Both the position numbers and the translations under genes were made by a program. A stretch of 15,278 bases of DNA, from the NCBI GenBank assembly GCA_964530555.1, contig CAZHBD010000016.1, forward strand, positions 1 through 15,278, read 5' to 3'. Below are positions 1 to 8,257 of this stretch, piece after piece. This stretch comes from CAZHBD01 sp964530555. GTDB lineage: Bacteria; Patescibacteriota; Saccharimonadia; Saccharimonadales; AWTP1-31. The notes beneath the pieces are model-generated. The model saw nothing but the letters and a program-made list of their open reading frames with translations. It searched no databases and was not told the DNA's origin. Every line of letters begins with the position of its first letter. Position 1 is the stretch's first letter.

Positions 1-1
1 A

Positions 2-1999
2 CATTCTGCTAAGCAAGAGCATTCACTAGAGACTGTGCCCCCTCAAAAACTAATTCACTTTGTATATACCCCATCGCATCCAACTCACTTACGAGCAATC
101 GCAGCTGATTTACATATATCAAAAGCAGAACTTGAAAAACTTAATCCGCAATGGGGAGATAAGGAGATTCCGGCCGGCAAGCATATCAATGTACATGGAG
201 TTGCTGGTGTTGTCGGTACAAAGCGGCCGGTAAGTGTACAAGCTGTCGCAAAACGCTTTGGTCTAACCGAAGATGCGGTTTTGGCAAGTAATCAGGTTGA
301 TGAAGATCTCATGATCCATGATCAAGTTCGGCTACCAGGGCGTGTCGTATATGCTGTGCAAGGGCAGGTTGATCCTCATGCGCTTGCACAGAAAGTTGGT
401 GTGAACCCAAAGGCGGTGGAATTCATGAATCGGGAGAGTAACGACGGCTTGTTAGTTGTTCCAACACAAGATTATGTGAGTCAGAGTGCTCACCAAGAGT
501 TGCTACGCACATTATCTTTACAAAACGCACAGATGCCTCCAGTAGTCGAAGAACCTTCATCCACTACTCTTGAAGCAACGACTTCAACCACTTCAACGAT
601 GGGCTCAACAACGACATCGACAACAATAGAAACGACTACAACCACTGAAACCCCTGCCACGACCACCACATTACTTTCTCAGGAATTAAGCTCCATAGAT
701 ACCTCAGTTACGGGCGGAGAGCCATTGCGAGAGGACTACGAAACCTTTACCAAGGCATTGTATTTTAACCACCGATTAGCGATCGCACGTTTACTTGATG
801 TGATCGCTCACGGTGAAGGCTCGTATGTTTCTTTCAATCATGGCCTTGCAGGTGATGCTCATGGTAAGTACTTCTTGCCAGATGGGCGGCAGATAACCGA
901 ACTTACGTTGAGAGAGATCAGACAGAAGCAGGCACTTCCAAAAGGACACCCCGATCGATTATTCGCTGTTGGTCGTTCACAAATGATTCCGCCCACGCTT
1001 GGCTCTGCTATACAGTCAACCCATGTTGATATGGATAGTGTATTTACGCCTGAGCTCCAGGATAATTTGACTGAGGAGTATCTGTTACACCAAAAGCGGA
1101 AAAATCTCAAAGCATACATTGAAGGCGACCCGGACGCAAGTTTAGTGGATGCTGAGTGGGATATATGTAAGGAGTGGGCCTCCAAACCATGTCCTCCTAA
1201 TGGAGCGCATGGCTTTTACGACGGGGACGGGGCCGGCAACGGAGCTGCAGGAGGAAAAGCACTGTTGAATGAAGTAGGGGCAGCCCTCATCGATGTCCGA
1301 GTGACCGGGATGCTTTATCGGCAGGCTATGTTGCTAACACAAGCAGCGTTTCAAGATGCCGCACAAGAACCTGTCGCCGATTCGCCTGCGACTCCGGTTA
1401 CGAGTACGACAACATCTACAATGACTGCCCCAGTCTCCCAGGAACCTCATGGCTTGGTTGTTATCGGGGATTCACTTAGCGTTGGTTACAAGCAAACGCT
1501 ATTACAGGAAGCGTCAAACTATAACCTGCATGTTATTGATGTCAACGCACGTGTTGGTCGCGCGCTTGCTCGTGGAAAAGACAATGGAGCAACTGTTGTT
1601 GAAAGTGAAACTGCGCTTAGTCTGGCTGATGCAGTGGTGCTCGCACTTGGTACCAACATGCCAGAAACAGAGTTGGAGTATGCCGAAACATTGCGAAAAA
1701 CTATTGAAGAGGTGCGAAAACAACGCCCTGAAATTAGAATATTCATTCCACGACTCTTTTCGTTTAAAGATGGCACCCTTGCTGGAGAACGGCGAAAGAC
1801 GCGCAATGACATTATTGATAGCATTGCCAGTGAGACTGGTGCTGTGCCGATATCTATCGACCAGGCCGTTGATACGGCCCAGGAGAGAAAGCAGCATATG
1901 AGCACTGATGAAGTGCACCTTGACGGCACAACTTACAAAGTTACGGCACGTAGCCTTATGCAGCAAATTACAACGATAATAAACCAAGGAAAGGAGTAA
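2..1999 (+). CDS. LysM-like / muramidase-like / SGNH-hydrolase cell-wall protein, 5' end missing
   Basis: Probable exported peptidoglycan-processing protein. The frame is open to the left edge, so the true start and any signal peptide are probably outside the window; the first start codon inside is GTG at 35, and residues are numbered from it. Residues 5-150 look like two or three LysM-type wall-binding repeats. A Thr/Ser linker (176-214) follows. Residues 233-430 resemble a lysozyme or lytic-transglycosylase fold: AHGEGSY carries the likely catalytic Glu261, and GRSQMIPPTL (313-322) matches the GRYQ-type motif of phage lysozymes. After a second Thr-rich linker comes an SGNH/GDSL hydrolase (472-650) with GDS (nucleophile Ser480), Gly508, GTN (539-541) and the D625/H628 pair. 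I infer glycan cleavage plus removal of an ester such as O-acetyl. The SGNH assignment is strong; the muramidase subclass is uncertain. Confidence 0.8.
   Translation, partial: HSAKQEHSLETVPPQKLIHFVYTPSHPTHLRAIAADLHISKAELEKLNPQWGDKEIPAGKHINVHGVAGVVGTKRPVSVQAVAKRFGLTEDAVLASNQVDEDLMIHDQVRLPGRVVYAVQGQVDPHALAQKVGVNPKAVEFMNRESNDGLLVVPTQDYVSQSAHQELLRTLSLQNAQMPPVVEEPSSTTLEATTSTTSTMGSTTTSTTIETTTTTETPATTTTLLSQELSSIDTSVTGGEPLREDYETFTKALYFNHRLAIARLLDVIAHGEGSYVSFNHGLAGDAHGKYFLPDGRQITELTLREIRQKQALPKGHPDRLFAVGRSQMIPPTLGSAIQSTHVDMDSVFTPELQDNLTEEYLLHQKRKNLKAYIEGDPDASLVDAEWDICKEWASKPCPPNGAHGFYDGDGAGNGAAGGKALLNEVGAALIDVRVTGMLYRQAMLLTQAAFQDAAQEPVADSPATPVTSTTTSTMTAPVSQEPHGLVVIGDSLSVGYKQTLLQEASNYNLHVIDVNARVGRALARGKDNGATVVESETALSLADAVVLALGTNMPETELEYAETLRKTIEEVRKQRPEIRIFIPRLFSFKDGTLAGERRKTRNDIIDSIASETGAVPISIDQAVDTAQERKQHMSTDEVHLDGTTYKVTARSLMQQITTIINQGKE
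1991..1996 (+). promoter_or_regulatory. Shine-Dalgarno site AAGGAG for the second gene
   Basis: AAGGAG lies 8 nt before the ATG at 2005, inside the last codons of the preceding gene. It fixes that start and indicates co-translation with the wall protein. It is the only clear, well-spaced Shine-Dalgarno site in the window. Confidence 0.8.
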
Positions 2000-2004
2000 T
2001 AATC

Positions 2005-2988
2005 ATGCCACCAAAGAGAGGAGCTGAGTTTCATCCAGCTTTTATGCCTAGTAGCGAGGGTCCTAAACAGCGGTTGGAACCGCCAGTTGCGCCGGCTGTT
2101 GTGCCTGATGGAGAGCGATCTCCAACCGCAGAACCACACGAGCCGCGAACTCGTCATCCTGGACGTATCAAGCGAGCATTAGGCATTGGTGCTGCGCTTG
2201 TAGCTGCAGGAAGTATCGCCAACACAATCTCTGACATCCAGGACTTTGAGTGGGGCGACTGGTTTGGAGATCATCCGACGGAACTTAACGGTGGGATTGG
2301 CAATGTCCATACTAAAGTCGAAGATTACCATGGCATCGTAACCGCTCGGATTTCTTCAAAAGTAGACCTTAAGTTAGAGCGTAATCTACATCATTTCGTA
2401 GTGGCCGACTGCACCGAAAAAGTCGATGAAGAGGGTTTACCACTATCAGGTTTATTGGTCGCAACAACTGACCAAATAACGGTTACTCCTGATGGCGAGG
2501 AAGTCAAGGTGTCTGTCTCAGGCTTTGATCAGCCAGAACTTGGGCTGCCGCTCGATCGACCTGTCTTGTCAGAAGGTGACAGCTGGAATACCTGTGTGCA
2601 GCGCACTGGTAAGGAAAGTAAGCGACACAGTCCCGAAAATGTACCTGTTATATTGGCCGGTGATTTACTCAAAGCCGCAAGTGTACGGATCGGTGAATGT
2701 GTAGTAAACCAAGCAAATGACGCCGGCAGCCCAGTACAAAAGCTACTCGCTAATAGTATAGCCGAACAGATCGCTAAAGATCGTGGTGTTGACCCCGGTG
2801 ATGTGCATGTGAGCTTTGACTTCGCCGATAGCAACAAAGGCAAAAAAAAGCTGGAAGATACTGTCGACAAAATTGTCAAAACACAGAAGGACGAGACGGG
2901 CGCTGAGGTAACGATCGACACCGCAGAAGTCGCTTCGTGCAAACTCCAACATATTACTGCCGTGTTAGCACCAGATGCGCCAGCCTAG
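2005..2988 (+). CDS. Membrane-anchored protein of unknown function (possibly DUF4230-like)
   Basis: Not firmly recognised. The 327-residue protein starts with a Pro-rich, charged cytoplasmic stretch (1-52), has one transmembrane helix near 56-75 (positive-inside RIKR flank), and a large outer domain. Residues 100-190, with alternating beta-type strands and ITVTPDGEEVKVSVSG followed by a Pro/Leu stretch, are reminiscent of DUF4230 proteins; I see this only by eye. The outer domain has four cysteines (136, 197, 232, 312), enough for two disulfides. It starts 5 nt after the LysM/SGNH gene and has a good Shine-Dalgarno site, so the two are very probably one operon and may act together at the envelope. 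The gene itself is secure; the function is not. Confidence 0.8.
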   Translation: MPPKRGAEFHPAFMPSSEGPKQRLEPPVAPAVVPDGERSPTAEPHEPRTRHPGRIKRALGIGAALVAAGSIANTISDIQDFEWGDWFGDHPTELNGGIGNVHTKVEDYHGIVTARISSKVDLKLERNLHHFVVADCTEKVDEEGLPLSGLLVATTDQITVTPDGEEVKVSVSGFDQPELGLPLDRPVLSEGDSWNTCVQRTGKESKRHSPENVPVILAGDLLKAASVRIGECVVNQANDAGSPVQKLLANSIAEQIAKDRGVDPGDVHVSFDFADSNKGKKKLEDTVDKIVKTQKDETGAEVTIDTAEVASCKLQHITAVLAPDAPA

Positions 2989-2997
2989 AGTCTCGGC

Positions 2998-3003
2998 TAT
3001 ACT
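2998..3003 (+). promoter_or_regulatory. -10 box TATACT placed for leaderless uvrC mRNA
   Basis: TATACT ends 6 nt before the GTG at 3010, so a start 7 nt past the box would fall on the first base of the start codon. No Shine-Dalgarno sequence and no clear -35 box is visible. Confidence 0.55.
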
Positions 3004-3009
3004 AGTAGG

Positions 3010-4512
3010 GTGAACGAGAGGTTAGCGAAAAAGCTCAAAGGTTTGCCCGCTGCGCCAGGTGTCTATTTTCACAAGGACAAAACCGGGCAGATTATTTACG
3101 TCGGCAAAGCCGCCGTGCTTCGTAATCGAGTTCGGCAGTATTTCCAAAAATCCCGGGCACGTGACCCCAAAACCGATCTCCTGGTCGGTGAAATAGAAGA
3201 CACTGACTGGCAGGTTGTCGATAGCGAAATCGAGGCCCTGTTTTTAGAGGCTGAACTCATCCGGCGCTACTTACCACGCTACAACATTTTACTTCGTGAT
3301 GATAAGTCGTCGAGTTTTGTCCGGATCGATTTCAAAAGTCTGTATCCAACAGTTACGCTTACTCGTCGTCCTCTAGATGATGGTGCGACCTACTATGGGC
3401 CGTTCCTCAGCACGTTTGCCCTCAAGCGTGCCCTCAAATACTTACGTCGTATTTTCCCTTATTCCACACACACCGTGCTGCCCAAACGAGCCTGCTTGCA
3501 AGCGCACATCGGTCTGTGCCCCGGGCCAGAGACTGGCGAGCTCGACGAAAAAGCCTACAAATCCGATCTCAAACGGTTGGTACGTGTGCTGCAGGGGCAG
3601 CGGGCTGGGCTGATCAAAGAGTTCGAAAAAGAGATGAAACAGGCATCAAAAGATAGTCGCTTCGAAGATGCCGCCAAGCTACGCAACAAGCTGTTTGCGC
3701 TCAAAAACCTCGGCCAACAGGTCATTTTTAGTGACAAAGAGTTCATGGATCTCAGCAAAGACCACGCGCTCATTGAACTAACCGAGCTGCTAGGACTAGC
3801 CAAGGTGCCAAAGCGTATCGAAGGCTATGATATCAGCCACATGAGCGGTACTGACACGGTGGCAAGTATGGTGGTTTTTACGAATGGCGTGTCGGATAAA
3901 GCTAACTACCGTAAATTCAAAATGCGTATTCCGGGAAATGACGACTTCGCCCACATGCGCGAAGCCATGACGCGCCGTTTTTCCGAAAAGAATGTCATAC
4001 AGTGGGGCAAGCCAGAGTTGCTGCTGATTGACGGAGGCAAGGGGCAGTTGGGGGCGGCCTTGTCGGTACTCAGCGAGCTGGACATCAAAATCCCCGCCAT
4101 TGGTCTGGCGAAAAAACACGAGGAAATCGTTGTTAAAAATGATTGGCCGATGACCGATCTGCGGCCAGAAGTGGTGCTCAAGCAACGAGGTTTTTCTCGG
4201 CCGAGTGAAGATTTTACCCTTGTGGACTTGCCGAATAACAGTCACATCGTCAAGCTGCTGCAGCGTGTCCGTGACGAGTCGCACCGCTTTGCAGTCAGTT
4301 ACCACTCTGTACTAAAGGTGAAGCGACAAACTGCCAGCGTACTGGATGAAGTCCCGGGGATCGGTCCGGCAACGCGCAAAAAGCTCATCAAAACTTTTGG
4401 CAGCTTGCGTGGCGTAGCCCAGGCGCGCCAGATCGAGCTGGAAAAATTGTTGGGTGAGAAAAAAGCTACGGTGCTTCGGCAGTATCTGCGGGCTGCAAAA
4501 AAAGAATCGTAG
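3010..4512 (+). CDS. uvrC: Excinuclease ABC subunit C (short form)
   Basis: UvrC makes the two incisions around a lesion in UvrABC nucleotide excision repair. The GIY-YIG nuclease spans about 10-95 (GVYF, IIYVGKA, then the conserved Glu-rich EALFLE). The UVR helical pair that contacts UvrB is at about 200-240. The RNase H-like second nuclease follows, with EGYDISH (Asp274), LLIDGGKGQL (Asp341) and RDESHRF (His425). A C-terminal helix-hairpin-helix pair covers about 443-495. At 500 residues it is about 100 shorter than E. coli UvrC; the loss lies between the UVR pair and EGYDISH. Only two (Cys162, Cys170) of the four cysteines known to hold an Fe-S cluster in E. coli UvrC are present. GTG start, chosen for its position relative to the -10 box. 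Confidence 0.97.
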   Translation: MNERLAKKLKGLPAAPGVYFHKDKTGQIIYVGKAAVLRNRVRQYFQKSRARDPKTDLLVGEIEDTDWQVVDSEIEALFLEAELIRRYLPRYNILLRDDKSSSFVRIDFKSLYPTVTLTRRPLDDGATYYGPFLSTFALKRALKYLRRIFPYSTHTVLPKRACLQAHIGLCPGPETGELDEKAYKSDLKRLVRVLQGQRAGLIKEFEKEMKQASKDSRFEDAAKLRNKLFALKNLGQQVIFSDKEFMDLSKDHALIELTELLGLAKVPKRIEGYDISHMSGTDTVASMVVFTNGVSDKANYRKFKMRIPGNDDFAHMREAMTRRFSEKNVIQWGKPELLLIDGGKGQLGAALSVLSELDIKIPAIGLAKKHEEIVVKNDWPMTDLRPEVVLKQRGFSRPSEDFTLVDLPNNSHIVKLLQRVRDESHRFAVSYHSVLKVKRQTASVLDEVPGIGPATRKKLIKTFGSLRGVAQARQIELEKLLGEKKATVLRQYLRAAKKES

Positions 4513-4515
4513 ATT

Positions 4516-4524
4516 TGCTATACT
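4516..4524 (+). promoter_or_regulatory. Extended -10 promoter (TGC TATACT) of the aminopeptidase gene
   Basis: TG-C-TATACT begins 4 nt after the uvrC stop and ends 9 nt before the ATG at 4534. The predicted transcript has a leader of about 3 nt. No Shine-Dalgarno sequence is visible. Confidence 0.6.
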
Positions 4525-4533
4525 AAAGTTTCC

Positions 4534-5760
4534 ATGGGAGATTATTTCACCAGCGATTTCTTCGCGGGTAACCGCGAGCGACTTCGTAAGCTGTTTACTG
4601 GTAAGGCGCCGATTGTGCTTACTGCAGCAGGGTTGCTGCAGCGTGGTTCGGACAACACCTATCCCTTTCATCAAGACAGTAGTTTTTGGTATCTGACCGG
4701 AATTGATAAGCCAGACATTATTCTGGTTATGGATAAGGACAAAGAGTACCTCATATTGCCACAACGTACAGAGGTGGCAGAGATTTTTGATGGTGCCCTA
4801 GAGCAAGAAGAACTGCGGGCGGTATCTGGAATTGCTGAAATGTACGATGCGAAACAGGGATGGAAAAAGCTCGAAGGCAAGCTCAGAAAGGTCAAACACG
4901 TTGCTACGCTTGCCCCGCCGGCAGCCTATGTCGACGTCTTTGGATTCTACACCAACCCCGCCCGTGCCGCTCTAATGCAACGCATCAAAGATATCAATCC
5001 AGAACTCGAACCACTCGATTTGCGGCAGCACCTAGCTATGATGCGTATGGTGAAGCAAGCACCCGAACTCGCGGCGATACAACGGGCTGTCGACATCAGT
5101 GTTACAACCTTCAAGCAGGTCCAGCGTAAACTATCAAAATTACAAAACGAATACGAAGTAGAGGCTGAACTAGGTTATGGGTTTCGCCGTAGGGCAGCCG
5201 ACGGGCACGCCTACGCACCCATAGTGGCAGGCGGCGCAAATGCCTGTACCATGCATTACGAGCAGAACAACCAGGTCTTAAACAAACGACAATTGCTGCT
5301 CATCGATGCGGGCGCACAAGTACAGCGCTACTCGGCCGATATAACTCGTACGTATGCACTGGGAACGCCAACCAAACGACAACGACAGCTACATGAAGCG
5401 GTCTGCGAGGTGCAGGACTTTGCATTTTCACAGTTAAAACCTGGTATTTCTATCAAGGAAAACGAAAAAAATGTCGAACAATTTATGGGCGAAAAGTTAC
5501 GAAGTCTGGGTCTGATAAAAAATGTTGAACACGACGAAATCCGGAAGTACTTTCCTCATGCCACATCACACTTTCTGGGACTGGACGTGCACGACGGCGG
5601 TGACTACGAACGACCGCTGGAGTCAGGCGTGGTGCTGACCGTTGAGCCTGGCATATATGTGCCGGAAGAGGGCACGGGTATTCGTATTGAGGATGACGTT
5701 GTTATCACGGCCGACGGCTACGAAAATCTCAGCCGCAAGTTGTCAAGAGACTTACTTTAA
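4534..5760 (+). CDS. pepP: Xaa-Pro aminopeptidase (M24B family, PepP type)
   Basis: Cytoplasmic dinuclear-metal peptidase that removes an N-terminal residue preceding proline, recycling Pro-containing peptides. Residues 10-150 form the aminopeptidase-P N domain (the FHQDSSFWYLTG stretch at 45-56 is typical). The pita-bread catalytic domain covers 170-408. All five metal ligands are visible: Asp258 (LLLIDAG), Asp269 (SADITRTY), His346 (ATSHFLGL), Glu371 (TVEPGIY) and Glu386 (IRIEDD). The supporting His241 (CTMHY) and His353 (DVHD) are also there. The length of 408 is slightly below E. coli PepP (about 440). It sits 21 nt after uvrC but has its own -10 box. Its substrates may include peptides imported by the binding protein encoded at 6414-8195 (inference from proximity). 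Confidence 0.95.
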   Translation: MGDYFTSDFFAGNRERLRKLFTGKAPIVLTAAGLLQRGSDNTYPFHQDSSFWYLTGIDKPDIILVMDKDKEYLILPQRTEVAEIFDGALEQEELRAVSGIAEMYDAKQGWKKLEGKLRKVKHVATLAPPAAYVDVFGFYTNPARAALMQRIKDINPELEPLDLRQHLAMMRMVKQAPELAAIQRAVDISVTTFKQVQRKLSKLQNEYEVEAELGYGFRRRAADGHAYAPIVAGGANACTMHYEQNNQVLNKRQLLLIDAGAQVQRYSADITRTYALGTPTKRQRQLHEAVCEVQDFAFSQLKPGISIKENEKNVEQFMGEKLRSLGLIKNVEHDEIRKYFPHATSHFLGLDVHDGGDYERPLESGVVLTVEPGIYVPEEGTGIRIEDDVVITADGYENLSRKLSRDLL

Positions 5761-5782
5761 TCACATTCGTTCGACGCAGCTG

Positions 5783-5791
5783 TGGTACAAT
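5783..5791 (+). promoter_or_regulatory. Extended -10 promoter (TGG TACAAT) of the PF04020-secG pair
   Basis: TG-G-TACAAT ends 10 nt before the ATG at 5802, giving a predicted leader of about 4 nt. There is no convincing -35 box. Confidence 0.55.
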
Positions 5792-5801
5792 AAACATAAC
5801 T

Positions 5802-6164
5802 ATGAAGCGTCCGTTTGCTCGATTTCTCATTCGCTGGTTTGTCTGTGGTTTTGGTCTCTGGGTCGCAGCCGGTCTGTTGGGCGGGCGAATCAATTACGAT
5901 CAACGACTCGGGGTTATTATTGTCTCTGGCTTGTTGCTCGCCTTGGTGAACGCAGTTATCAAACCAGTAGTAATTATTCTGTCATTACCGGCTATTTTAT
6001 TTAGCCTCGGCTTGTTTATGATCGTTATCAACGGTCTGATGGTCATGCTGGTCAGCAAAGTTTATACGCAACTGCATGTCACTAACTTCGGTGCCGCCAT
6101 GCTGGCGGGCATGGTAATTGGCTTGGTGAATTACTTGGTTACGACTATACTAGAAGAACGATGA
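5802..6164 (+). CDS. Small PF04020 (YvlD / phage-holin-4-like) membrane protein
   Basis: The 120-residue protein is almost entirely hydrophobic, with four probable membrane segments near 10-27, 35-53, 56-80 and 97-116. The block NAVIKPVVIILSLPAILFSL is the signature of PF04020, which groups the YvlD-type membrane proteins. Despite the family's phage-holin label, these are ordinary chromosomal proteins with no proven lytic role; some in Bacillus belong to envelope-stress regulons. Its stop codon overlaps the secG start (ATGA), so the two are translationally coupled. The promoter just upstream probably serves both genes. A role at the membrane or in support of secretion is only suggested by context. 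Confidence 0.9.
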   Translation: MKRPFARFLIRWFVCGFGLWVAAGLLGGRINYDQRLGVIIVSGLLLALVNAVIKPVVIILSLPAILFSLGLFMIVINGLMVMLVSKVYTQLHVTNFGAAMLAGMVIGLVNYLVTTILEER

Positions 6165-6373
6165 ATATATTCAACTATATTGCTCTTGGGAGCATGATTC
6201 TCGTAACAATTTTGATTTTGGTCCAGACCCGTGGCGCCAGCCTTGGCGCTGGTCTTGGTGGTGGCGCTGAGGTCAACACAGTCCGTCGAGGATCCGATAA
6301 AAGCCTACACCAGATAACCATCATTTTGGTTATTGTCTTTGGGCTAAGCCTGATTCTGGGCATTATCAAATAG
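6161..6373 (+). CDS. secG: Preprotein translocase subunit SecG
   Basis: SecG is the small third subunit of the SecYEG channel and assists SecA-driven export. The 70-residue length suits the family. There are two membrane helices (about 4-22 and 49-68) joined by the diagnostic loop LVQTRGASLGAGLGGG, followed by a polar stretch. The ATG overlaps the preceding stop by 4 nt (ATGA), so translation is probably by re-initiation. No terminator follows, so transcription may continue into the peptide-binding protein gene 40 nt downstream, although that gene has its own -10 box. Confidence 0.95.
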   Translation: MNIFNYIALGSMILVTILILVQTRGASLGAGLGGGAEVNTVRRGSDKSLHQITIILVIVFGLSLILGIIK

Positions 6374-6398
6374 AGCGATATGCTCACCAAACCCCTTG

Positions 6399-6407
6399 TG
6401 GTAACAT
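6399..6407 (+). promoter_or_regulatory. Extended -10 promoter (TGG TAACAT), leaderless start of the peptide-binding protein
   Basis: TG-G-TAACAT ends 6 nt before the GTG at 6414, the same spacing as at uvrC. A start 7 nt past the box falls on the first base of the GTG. No Shine-Dalgarno sequence is visible. TAACAT matches 4 of 6 consensus bases. Confidence 0.5.
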
Positions 6408-6413
6408 ACACTA

Positions 6414-8195
6414 GTGATTGATCGTACAACAAAACTCCGCTGGCGGCGACGGGTTCGCTTGGGCAAGCGGCAAGTCGAAGAGCTTGGTTCGCAAGCCGAA
6501 GAAGGCTTGGAGCGGCATTTTTTCAAACGATTCAGTCGGTTAACCCGCGTGCGACGGTTTATTGCTGCATGGGTAACGCTGTTTGTACTGATGATTGGCG
6601 GCGTGCTCTATCAAACCCGAGCACTCGGTAAATACTATCTCACAGATCAGCCTGCCCCAGGTGGTATTTTTACCGAAGGAATCCTGGGATCCTACAGTAA
6701 TGCTAATCCTATTTATGCGAGCGGTAGCGTCGACAGTAGTGTTTCGCGACTGGTGTTTGCCGGCTTGTTTAAGTTTGATCAGCATAATCGACTAGCCGGC
6801 GATTTGGCCAAAGATTGGTCAGTTGATGAGCGGGGGCTGACCTATACCGTGCATCTCCGGCCGAACCTTCGTTGGCAGGATGGTCGGCCTTTGACCAGTG
6901 CTGACGTGGTATACACTTATCAAACCATCCAGAACCCCGATGCAAAGTCACCGCTCGCTACAAGCTGGCAGGGCATCAAAGTTTCAGCACCCAAGCCAGA
7001 TACGGTGGTCTTTGTACTCCCCAATGTTCTGAGCGCTTTCCCGCTATCTATGACAAATGGCATAGTGCCCAAACATCGGCTAGAATCCTACCCTGCAAGC
7101 CAATTGCGATCAGTCCCATTTAACAACAAACCGATTGGTGCGGGACCATTCAAGCTGGATGGTATCGAAGTCTCCGGCGATACAGTCGAAGAACGAGAGC
7201 AGCGCGTTGGGTTAGTGCCGAATGCTAACTACCACGCCGGTGCTCCCAAAATCGAACGGATAATCATTCGTACTTTCCGTGATGAAAAAGTCTTGGCCGA
7301 AGCCCTGCACAAAAACGAGATTACCGCGGCAGCCGGCTTGTCTGTCTTGCCGGAAAGCTTGCGCAACGATTCATCAATCTACGACTACAACATCCCGCTT
7401 AACAGCCAGGTGTTAGTTTTCTTTAAAACCTCAGGCGATATTTTGAATGATCCACAAGTACGCCAGGCCCTCGGCTATGCTACCGACGAAGCGGCCATTC
7501 TCAAAGGTCTTGCACGACCCGTCCTGCCCTCAAACCAGCCCTTGCTGGCCAGTCAGGTTGGTTATAACAAAGCCAATGCCCAGAATTCGAATGACCTCAA
7601 CAAGGCGAAAGAGCTGCTCGACAAAGCCGACTGGAAGGTTGGTCCCAATGGTATGCGTAGCAAAAATAAGCGGCCCTTGTCCTTTAGCTTATACACTCAA
7701 TCCAATAGTGCCTATGACTATGTTGCTCAACAGCTCAAACAACAATGGAAGAATGTTGGGGTGGACCTAGTGATCCGTAAGCAAAGCGATGAAGAGTTCC
7801 AGTCTACTTTGGCATTTCACAACTATGATGCCTTGCTCTACGGCATTACGCTGGGAGCTGATCCAGATGTGTTCGTATATTGGCATAGTTCACAAGCCGA
7901 TATTCGCTCGCCAAACCGCTTGAACTTTTCAGAATACAAATCGCCTCAGGCCGATCGCGCACTAGAAGCTGGCCGCACGCGCAGTGATGATGTGATCCGT
8001 GCCATCAAATACAAACCGTTCTTAGATGCTTGGAAAAACGATGTACCGGCCATCGCGCTTTATCAGCCCCGCTATCTGTATGCGGTGCGCGGCAAGATTG
8101 CTAACTTTGGTGCCACCTCTTTCAACTCTGCTGCCGACCGCTACAACAATGTCGACAAATGGCTCATCCGCACCGTCCCCCAGCCAATAAATTAA
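6414..8195 (+). CDS. Family 5 (peptide/nickel type) ABC-transporter substrate-binding protein, membrane-anchored
   Basis: Extracellular solute-binding protein of the OppA/DppA class (SBP_bac_5), expected to capture oligopeptides for an ABC importer. The binding domain starts near residue 84 (GGIFTEGILGSYSNANPI) and contains the family block from GLTYTVHLRPNLRWQDG into LTSADVVYTY (141-170). Instead of a lipoprotein signal it has a long basic cytoplasmic N-terminus (1-47, RWRRRVRLGKR) and one membrane helix at about 48-66, with no lipobox cysteine, so it should be anchored by that helix. No permease or ATPase gene is in the window. The last 14 codons have a near-identical second copy at 9103-9147. 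The GTG start is supported by promoter spacing. Specificity cannot be read from the sequence. Confidence 0.93.
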   Translation: MIDRTTKLRWRRRVRLGKRQVEELGSQAEEGLERHFFKRFSRLTRVRRFIAAWVTLFVLMIGGVLYQTRALGKYYLTDQPAPGGIFTEGILGSYSNANPIYASGSVDSSVSRLVFAGLFKFDQHNRLAGDLAKDWSVDERGLTYTVHLRPNLRWQDGRPLTSADVVYTYQTIQNPDAKSPLATSWQGIKVSAPKPDTVVFVLPNVLSAFPLSMTNGIVPKHRLESYPASQLRSVPFNNKPIGAGPFKLDGIEVSGDTVEEREQRVGLVPNANYHAGAPKIERIIIRTFRDEKVLAEALHKNEITAAAGLSVLPESLRNDSSIYDYNIPLNSQVLVFFKTSGDILNDPQVRQALGYATDEAAILKGLARPVLPSNQPLLASQVGYNKANAQNSNDLNKAKELLDKADWKVGPNGMRSKNKRPLSFSLYTQSNSAYDYVAQQLKQQWKNVGVDLVIRKQSDEEFQSTLAFHNYDALLYGITLGADPDVFVYWHSSQADIRSPNRLNFSEYKSPQADRALEAGRTRSDDVIRAIKYKPFLDAWKNDVPAIALYQPRYLYAVRGKIANFGATSFNSAADRYNNVDKWLIRTVPQPIN

Positions 8196-8230
8196 ACCCT
8201 TTAATAAAAAAAGCAAATTAGTAAAAAGCA

Positions 8231-8239
8231 TGCTATAAT
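8231..8239 (+). promoter_or_regulatory. Extended -10 promoter (TGC TATAAT) of the orphan gene
   Basis: A perfect TATAAT preceded by TG-C, 18 nt before the ATG at 8258, giving a leader of about 12 nt with no Shine-Dalgarno sequence. It lies in an A/T-rich stretch after the peptide-binding protein gene; no hairpin terminator is seen there. Confidence 0.65.
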
Positions 8240-8257
8240 ATGTTTTATTGACTTGTT

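Noticed and set aside
1514..1987. Two long open frames antisense to the SGNH domain
   Set aside because: Both oppose a strongly supported domain and look like composition-driven shadow frames.
3796..4305. 169-codon open frame antisense to uvrC
   Set aside because: It lies wholly opposite conserved UvrC nuclease motifs, has no recognisable domain or start signal, and is a shadow frame.
5802..6164. Prophage holin
   Set aside because: PF04020 proteins carry a holin-like name but are ordinary chromosomal genes; there are no phage genes nearby and it is coupled to secG.
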